Shown piece after piece: positions 58,684-64,000 of a stretch of DNA of 64,000 nucleotides. The stretch covers positions 99,324-163,323 of the forward strand of contig SVJQ01000002.1 in the NCBI GenBank assembly GCA_015068905.1, written 5' to 3'. The stretch comes from Oscillospiraceae bacterium (GTDB lineage: Bacteria; Bacillota; Clostridia; UBA1381; UBA9506). The notes below the pieces were generated by a model. That model was not told the DNA's origin and searched no databases. It was given only the letters and a program-made list of their open reading frames with translations. The stretch's first letter is position 1, and each line of letters starts with the position of its first letter. Made by a program: the position numbers and the translations under genes.

Positions 58684-59556
58684 ATGAAAATTAAAGCCTT
58701 TATATATATTGTGATTGCAGGAATTTTGTGGGGAACCGCAGGAATTTTTGTCCATTTTCTGTCTCCATTCGGCTTTTCATCACTGCAAATGACAGCGATT
58801 CGCGGTACGGTGGCTGCTATTGCCATGTCAGTTTATGTATTCTTTACTAACCGGCAAGCTTTTAAGATAAGGATTATTGACCTATTACTGTTTGCATGCA
58901 GCGGTTTTTTTCTGTTCGGCACGTCTAGCTGCTACTACATAGCCATGCAGGCCTCCTCTGTTTCTACTGCCGTCATCTTGATGTATACTTCACCTGTTAT
59001 TGTCATGGCTTTTTCGGTCTTCTTCTTTGGAGAAAAAATAAATCGTTTAAAAATCTTTTCTGTAATTTGCATGTTGGCAGGCTGTGCGTTGGTATCAGGC
59101 ATTATTGGCGGTATGGAGTTAAACGTTTTGGGTATAATCATGGGTCTGGCTGCCAGCCTTGCCTATAGTGCCTATAATGTTTTTACAAAAATACAAATGA
59201 GACGGCTTTGTAATCCAAAGTCTGCCACACTGTTTTGTCTGATTTTTATGGCTCTTGTAGCTCTTTGTTTTTCCAATCCTCCGGAAATTGTATCCATTAT
59301 GACGCAAAATGTAGCTGTTATTTTGCCCTTGAGTCTGGGGCTTGGAATATGTACCTGTGTATTGCCTTATTTTTTGTACACCCTTGCACTAAAAGATCTG
59401 CCCGTTGGCACGGCTGCCGCGCTGGGCATTGTTGAGCCTATGTCTGCTACGATTTTCAGCATAGTCTTATTGGGTGAATCATTATCAATACCATCTCTTT
59501 GCGGCATTTCTCTCATTTTGATAGCTGTTTTACTATTAAGCCGCAGTAAGAATTAA
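58684..59556 (+). CDS. EamA/DMT-family transporter
   Basis: Ten-TM hydrophobic pattern with two EamA repeats (GILWGTAGIFVHFLSPFGFSSLQMTAIRG; LPVGTAAALGIVEPMSATIFSIVLLGESLS). Confidence 0.9.
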   Translation: MKIKAFIYIVIAGILWGTAGIFVHFLSPFGFSSLQMTAIRGTVAAIAMSVYVFFTNRQAFKIRIIDLLLFACSGFFLFGTSSCYYIAMQASSVSTAVILMYTSPVIVMAFSVFFFGEKINRLKIFSVICMLAGCALVSGIIGGMELNVLGIIMGLAASLAYSAYNVFTKIQMRRLCNPKSATLFCLIFMALVALCFSNPPEIVSIMTQNVAVILPLSLGLGICTCVLPYFLYTLALKDLPVGTAAALGIVEPMSATIFSIVLLGESLSIPSLCGISLILIAVLLLSRSKN

Positions 59557-59607
59557 TTTCGCAAACGCTTTAAAAAGAATATTTTTGTATAATGAATTAT
59601 GCCAACT

Positions 59608-59675
59608 ACAACATGTCTGCATTCCACTCTCCTCATGATAAATTACCTTTTTTTGCTGTAATGCAGACATGTTGT
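59608..59675. repeat. 16 bp inverted repeat with 36 nt loop
   Basis: ACAACATGTCTGCATT (59608-59623) / AATGCAGACATGTTGT (59660-59675). Confidence 0.7.
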
Positions 59676-59686
59676 TTCTTAATAAT

Positions 59687-59745
59687 AAGCAACAATATTC
59701 ATATTCCTGTATCATTTGACATAGATACTGAAAAAAATACTTCTA
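59687..59745 (+). repeat. 59 bp direct repeat, copy A
   Basis: aagcaacaatattcatattcctgtatcatttgacatagatactgaaaaaaatacttcta; one mismatch to 60245-60303. Confidence 0.9.
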
Positions 59746-59806
59746 TAAACAATAAATAAAAGACCAAGCATATATCATTAAAGATATGAATTTCTAGTGA
59801 AAAGTG

Positions 59807-59836
59807 TTGACAAACAAAAAATTTCGTACATATGTA
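59807..59836 (+). promoter_or_regulatory. Promoter of ncRNA candidate
   Basis: TTGACA (59807-59812), 18 nt, TATGTA (59831-59836). Confidence 0.65.
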
Positions 59837-59840
59837 ATTG

Positions 59841-60019
59841 GGATGAGAAAAATAGGTATGTCGTTGGTTTCTGAGTCAATCAATATCGGTACGTACAAAT
59901 AGCCGTACCATCCTTTCTTGGGGAATTTAAATATACAACGAAGTTGACCGATTGGGGTAGTGAAAACCAATAGCTATTCAAAAACGGGTTGCAGATAGTG
60001 TCTGCAACCCGTTTCTTTT
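59841..60019 (+). ncRNA. Free-standing structured ncRNA candidate, class not identified
   Basis: No ORF; promoter upstream; hairpins GGTACG..CGTACC (59888-59909), CAAC-GAA-GTTG, ATTGG..CCAAT (59951-59971); intrinsic terminator at the 3' end. Confidence 0.65.
59983..60019 (+). terminator. Terminator of ncRNA candidate
   Basis: AACGGGTTGCAGA-TAGTG-TCTGCAACCCGTT followed by TCTTTT. Confidence 0.85.
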
Positions 60020-60244
60020 AGGAGAGATTTGTACAATGGTTAAAGTGAATCTAAAAACATTGTTTGTGAATTACACAAAAAAATTTATGTGGAAAAATGT
60101 TTAAGTATTCGGTCTATAATAAAACAACTAATTCCGAAGAGCCGATTATGATAAGATTTTTCACTGAGAATTTTTGTCATTTTATCTTGGCAAAAACGAA
60201 TACTCGCTCATTTCAGAAGAAAGTATTACCATCTTCTCCTTAGC

Positions 60245-60303
60245 AAGCAACAATATTCATATTCCCGTATCATTTGACATAGATACTGAAAAAAATACTT
60301 CTA
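60245..60303 (+). repeat. 59 bp direct repeat, copy B
   Basis: See 59687-59745; lies inside a short ORF (60174-60362) that looks like a gene remnant. Confidence 0.9.
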
Positions 60304-60426
60304 CCCTCGTTATAATGTTCAAAGACAAAATTGACTTGAATGGAATTTTGTTAAAGGCTTGAAATTTTAGCAGTGGGTATATGACTACATTGTCGATGGC
60401 TTTGTCAATAGCTCTTCAACAGATTT

Positions 60427-61620
60427 TTATAAAGTTGTCAGCCAATCTGCTATATCCATAATCCTTACGCCTTCGTACTGATATTCTTCGTGACGAGTAC
60501 GGGCAACAATCATTTTCGGATAAGCATCCTTAATTTTGAGTAAAGGTGAAACCTCTCGTTCAAAGGTCTTTTCATCAGATATGTTGTCAGACACCTGAAT
60601 ATAGATTTTTTCATTACGCTTAATGGCTACAAAGTCGATTTCTTTTTTATAAAGAACACCGGCATAAACCTCATATCCTCTACGTAATAACTCCATAGCA
60701 ACAATATTTTCAAGAACCCTACCATAATCCATATTCTTTGTGCCAAGCTTGGCATAGCGGAAAGTATGGTCACTCAAATAATACTTATCATTACTAGATA
60801 AATACTTTTTCCCTTTAATGTCATATCTTCGTACTTTATAAAAAACAAATGCATTACAAAGATACTGCATATACGATCCAACAGTTGTGTGGTGTATCTT
60901 TTCCATAGCCACGCTCAATGTACTTGTTATGTTTCTTGCGGATGAAAGGTTAGAGATGTTGTCCATTAAGAAATCTACAATTCTATCCATCAACTGGGGA
61001 TTGCGGATTTTATATTTTCTGCGAATATCTCTTACGATCAGAGTATCAAATACTTCGGCAATGTAGTCATACTTTGCTTCTTGCTCCTTATAAAGATAAG
61101 AACCGGACATACCGCCTTCAAGCATAAACTTATCAAATGCGTTGTATTTGTCAGTATAACCGAAATACTGTAAATACTCCCCAAAAGAAAACGGATATAC
61201 TTTAATTTCAAATGTTCTTCCGGTAAATAACGTTGCAAGGTCCGAACTCAAAAGAAACGCATTAGAACCCGTTATATAAATATCATACTTTTCCATAGCA
61301 TGCAGGCCATTGATTGCTTTTTCGAAATCCTGGCACATTTGCACCTCGTCTATAAATACAAAGTTCTCCTTGCCCTTAACATGCTGGGATTTGATATAAT
61401 CATACAAAGGACGGTATTCAAGTAAATGTTCATATTCAGGGAGGTTGAAATTAATGTGAATAATATTATTGTTTGGAATGTTTTCCACAATGTATTCCTT
61501 AAAAGCATCAAGCAACTTAGATTTACCTGAACGGCGAACACCGGTAATAACTTTTATATCGGGAGTGCCAATAACATTTATCATTTTATCTAGATATTGT
61601 TTTCTCTCAATCAATTTCAT
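60427..61620 (-). CDS. AAA ATPase with DUF4143
   Basis: Walker A ITGVRRSGKSKLL, Walker B NFVFIDEVQ, YITGSNAFLLSSDLATLFTGRTFEIKVYPFSFGEYL, C-terminal nuclease-like EIDFVAIKRNEKIYIQV. Confidence 0.9.
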   Translation of the reverse strand: MKLIERKQYLDKMINVIGTPDIKVITGVRRSGKSKLLDAFKEYIVENIPNNNIIHINFNLPEYEHLLEYRPLYDYIKSQHVKGKENFVFIDEVQMCQDFEKAINGLHAMEKYDIYITGSNAFLLSSDLATLFTGRTFEIKVYPFSFGEYLQYFGYTDKYNAFDKFMLEGGMSGSYLYKEQEAKYDYIAEVFDTLIVRDIRRKYKIRNPQLMDRIVDFLMDNISNLSSARNITSTLSVAMEKIHHTTVGSYMQYLCNAFVFYKVRRYDIKGKKYLSSNDKYYLSDHTFRYAKLGTKNMDYGRVLENIVAMELLRRGYEVYAGVLYKKEIDFVAIKRNEKIYIQVSDNISDEKTFEREVSPLLKIKDAYPKMIVARTRHEEYQYEGVRIMDIADWLTTL

Positions 61621-61772
61621 AAAAAAACACCTCACAATAATATTATACTATAAACGCGCGCCAAAAACAACATATTTTTAATTTTGGCTAATAGGTAATC
61701 AAGGTGTGCACTCATAAGACATCTCACATATCTATGACAGTTATAATTTTCGCTTTTTATTTCATACCCATA

Positions 61773-61800
61773 TCAAAATCTGACCCGCTGTAAACAAAGA
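61773..61800. repeat. Dispersed repeat copy B
   Basis: tcaaaatctgacccgctgtaaacaaaga; 25/28 identical to 22298-22325. Confidence 0.6.
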
Positions 61801-61806
61801 GATAGG

Positions 61807-62235
61807 CTATTTTCGAATTTCTGTGTAATACTCATCAAACAGAATTTCTCCGGCAATAGCTTTATCCCTAATTCCAGATGCAAACCGTGACCACTCTTCG
61901 AATTCGGAGATGGTCATTTTCTTTTTCATATATCTTGCATAATGAGTCTTATATGCTCTGTTATAAGTTTGCCAGATTGGGTCGTTCTTACACTTATCCC
62001 CATATCTTCTTCTGGAGCCTACATCACGGCAGGTTTTGGTCCGGTCTTCTTTTAATTTTCTGTCACAATAGCTGAAATATTTTCCACCTTTTATTAAAAA
62101 GTATTTTCCACAATTTTTGCATTGGTTTGGAATGTAGTTATGCCTGATTCCGTTAAAGAAATCAAAGTATAAAAATGACTGCAAATTCTCGAAATGGATA
62201 TCTACCTCCACACCACCGAGGAGATGAAGCAACAA
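61807..62235 (-). pseudogene. DUF6076-like protein, N-terminally truncated
   Basis: CKNCGKYFLIKGGKYFSYCDRKLKEDRTKTCRDVGSRRRYGDKCKNDPIWQTYNRAYKTHYARYMKKKM matches the C-terminal zinc region of DUF6076-type proteins; its first residues are antisense to the integrase fragment. Confidence 0.6.
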
Positions 62236-62565
62236 GCCGCAGCGAAAATAAACGCACGATTTAGCAAGAATAAAGGTTCAGGCAAAGAAGTAACACCTAA
62301 GGAGCAAGGAAAGCCGGCACAAGCCAAATTTGAGCCAAAAAGGGGCAAATACAGAAAGCCCGGGACAGGGTGCATCACAAAAATAAATGACCACCTCTAC
62401 GAGGGCAGATATTCACCCAAAGGCGCAGACGGAAAACGTATCTCCAAAAACGTCTACGCCCAAACAGAAACAGAATGCGAAGAAAAGCTGGCTGAACTGA
62501 TTAGAAAAATGAAAGCAGAGATTGCAGCAGAAAAAGCGAAAGCGAAACCTCAAAATAACGCATAA
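62185..62565 (+). pseudogene. 3' fragment of a tyrosine integrase with C-terminal AP2-like extension
   Basis: MDIYLHTTEEMKQQAAAKINARF matches the end of a tyrosine integrase after the catalytic Tyr region; then GCITKINDHLYEGRYSPKGADGKRISKNVYAQTETECEEKLAELI. No upstream catalytic domain; in-frame stop upstream. Confidence 0.7.
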
Positions 62566-62592
62566 ACGGCACGGAATAAATCCATGCCGTTT
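62564..62592 (+). terminator. Terminator after integrase fragment
   Basis: AAACGGCA / TGCCGTTT stem followed by GCTTTTGG. Confidence 0.6.
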
Positions 62593-62676
62593 GCTTTTGG
62601 TGTATCAAAACAAGTTATTTTGCAATATCAATTTTGGATTATTGAACAGTTTCTGACTATTATCCCTATCTTCTTT

Positions 62677-63138
62677 TCATAATTTCTTTAATATCCTTTG
62701 TTCATTTTCTTCAAAGTCATCAAGCGAAGTTAGGTATATCACATTATCAAGAATAAATTCGTTTCCTGAAGTAAGGTATATTTTAACAATATTATTTTCG
62801 TCCACAACAGCGTAGCCATCACCAGCAACAACATACAATTTATTTTCTAATATCTTGTAGTTTTTAACCGTTTCTAACAACGAAGTTTTTTCTTCATTTT
62901 TAACATACTCTAATTTATTTCCTGACTTATAATGATTAATTTGTATCGTAAAATCGCCCCATACCACTTTATTAAACTTATCACCAACATCCATTGTACG
63001 CTCATAATCCAATCTGTTGTCTATCCATATTGATATTTGATTACCAATCGTATCTCTATAGATAAACGTTATACTCATTATAATCATGGCGCAAAGCAGT
63101 ATAAGAATCAAAGACTTATTTTTCAACAAAACCATCAC
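62677..63138 (-). CDS. Small membrane-anchored protein, candidate immunity protein
   Basis: One N-terminal TM (LILILLCAMIIMSITFIY) then ~125 aa soluble domain; GTGA overlap with the upstream toxin-like gene. Confidence 0.5.
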   Translation of the reverse strand: MMVLLKNKSLILILLCAMIIMSITFIYRDTIGNQISIWIDNRLDYERTMDVGDKFNKVVWGDFTIQINHYKSGNKLEYVKNEEKTSLLETVKNYKILENKLYVVAGDGYAVVDENNIVKIYLTSGNEFILDNVIYLTSLDDFEENEQRILKKL

Positions 63139-63989
63139 CTTGTCGTATAAAATTCTACCGTAATCTTATAAGGGTTAATAGCACCTAATAATTGAGAAAC
63201 TGTCGCCGCATCATTTGCCACTGTACCTATTCCCGCTTGTGTTGACCATCCGCCATTGTCATCCATAAATGATTGTATTTCCGTAAAATCATAGATATCT
63301 GACATTTTAGCATGCACAATCCATTTACCATTATTTTGTAAATAACCATCAACGTGTATTGTAGATTTATGAATCGAATAATACAAATCACCAGTTTTAA
63401 AGTTTACGCCTTCTAAGTCTTGATCTATTTTTCCATTTGTTGATGATTTAATTGCTGCATCCAATTTTGATAAATAGGCAGTATCATTGTTTATTAAATT
63501 GGCAATTCTCGAATCGTTCCCACGCCATATGTCACTTGGATTATCTTGCAATGAGTGTTCTAACATCCAGGCAGATGTTAAATAGCCCCATTTTTCTCTT
63601 AGAAGATGTTGTGCACCAAATCTCCAAAACTCTCGCTGTATATTTTTTTGCATTGCATCGACAGCTTTATATTTCGCCATCTCCGCTTCATAACTTGCAT
63701 TATACATATTACGAATCCAATTTATAAACCAATTTGTTTCTTCGCCCTTCTTTTCTGCCTTACCCTCACTGATAATGTAAGCCACTTGTCCTGCATCATC
63801 TAAAATACCAACATGACAATTACAGTTAGGATGCATCGGTGCAAAATTCTCACCCACCCGCGCCTCGCTAATGGAAAAAACTTGGCCCTCTAAACTGTTG
63901 CAATCATCACAGTTTTCTCCCCCTGTGAGCAGACAGTAATGAGTAAATCCCGCATCCTGATAGTCCCATAATAGCATATAATTTTTCAT
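63135..63989 (-). CDS. MuF/phage head morphogenesis-like N-terminal domain with variable C-terminal domain, probably 5'-truncated by window edge
   Basis: HYCLLTGGENCDDCNSLEGQVFSISEARVGENFAPMHPNCNC is the Cys/His signature of MuF-type minor head proteins; unrelated C-terminal domain. The frame stays open to the window end. Confidence 0.6.
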   Translation of the reverse strand: MKNYMLLWDYQDAGFTHYCLLTGGENCDDCNSLEGQVFSISEARVGENFAPMHPNCNCHVGILDDAGQVAYIISEGKAEKKGEETNWFINWIRNMYNASYEAEMAKYKAVDAMQKNIQREFWRFGAQHLLREKWGYLTSAWMLEHSLQDNPSDIWRGNDSRIANLINNDTAYLSKLDAAIKSSTNGKIDQDLEGVNFKTGDLYYSIHKSTIHVDGYLQNNGKWIVHAKMSDIYDFTEIQSFMDDNGGWSTQAGIGTVANDAATVSQLLGAINPYKITVEFYTTR

Positions 63990-64000
63990 TTGTAAAGCTG

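Noticed and set aside
59841-60019. 6S RNA assignment for the ncRNA candidate
   Set aside because: 5' and 3' ends do not form the long closing stem; several local hairpins instead.
60174-60362. 62 aa ORF as a real gene
   Set aside because: No ATG start, contains the 59 bp repeat, no upstream RBS; treated as remnant.
1-64000. CRISPR arrays, rRNA and tRNA genes
   Set aside because: No regularly spaced repeats, no rRNA-like blocks and no cloverleaf with CCA-like end recognised by eye; a tRNAscan/CRISPR finder run would be needed to exclude short or degenerate cases.

Overview
Window from an anaerobic Firmicutes/Clostridia-like genome (SLH surface proteins, YesMN/LplABC-type systems, a monoderm-type Pel operon). 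No rRNA, tRNA or CRISPR array was seen. From start to end: (i) end of an SdpI-family gene and a citrate synthase; (ii) a small + strand catabolic operon (triosephosphate-isomerase-like, YjbQ-like, FGGY kinase, amidohydrolase, AraC regulator); (iii) a NagB-like/M20 pair and a CDF metal transporter; (iv) a Gram-positive-type Pel exopolysaccharide cluster (PelD, PelE, PelA-deacetylase-like, PelF, PelG) extended by CotH, VTC and DUF4956 genes, whose PelD-like protein carries an N-terminal HD-GYP domain; (v) a roughly 36 kb carbohydrate-utilisation locus (malonate-type transporter MadLM, three Gfo/Idh/MocA oxidoreductases, two xylose-isomerase-like TIM barrels, NagA, ROK kinase, GH20-like and ceramidase-like enzymes, a histidine kinase/AraC-type response regulator pair, LplABC-type ABC importer, and large secreted beta-helix/discoidin/SLH proteins); (vi) an EamA exporter, a free-standing structured ncRNA candidate and a DUF4143 ATPase; (vii) a decayed integrase/DUF6076 element and a MuF-like toxin/immunity candidate at the right edge. 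The strongest new observations are: a ~30 bp promoter box present four times, each exactly 25 nt upstream of a -10-like hexamer and apparently defining the carbohydrate regulon; the HD-GYP-SDR-TM-GAF-degenerate GGDEF (RxxD retained) PelD fusion; a ~180 nt intergenic RNA with its own promoter and terminator, lying between two copies of a 59 bp repeat; and a MuF-toxin/membrane-anchored immunity pair. All family assignments were made by eye from the translated ORFs; no database search was run.
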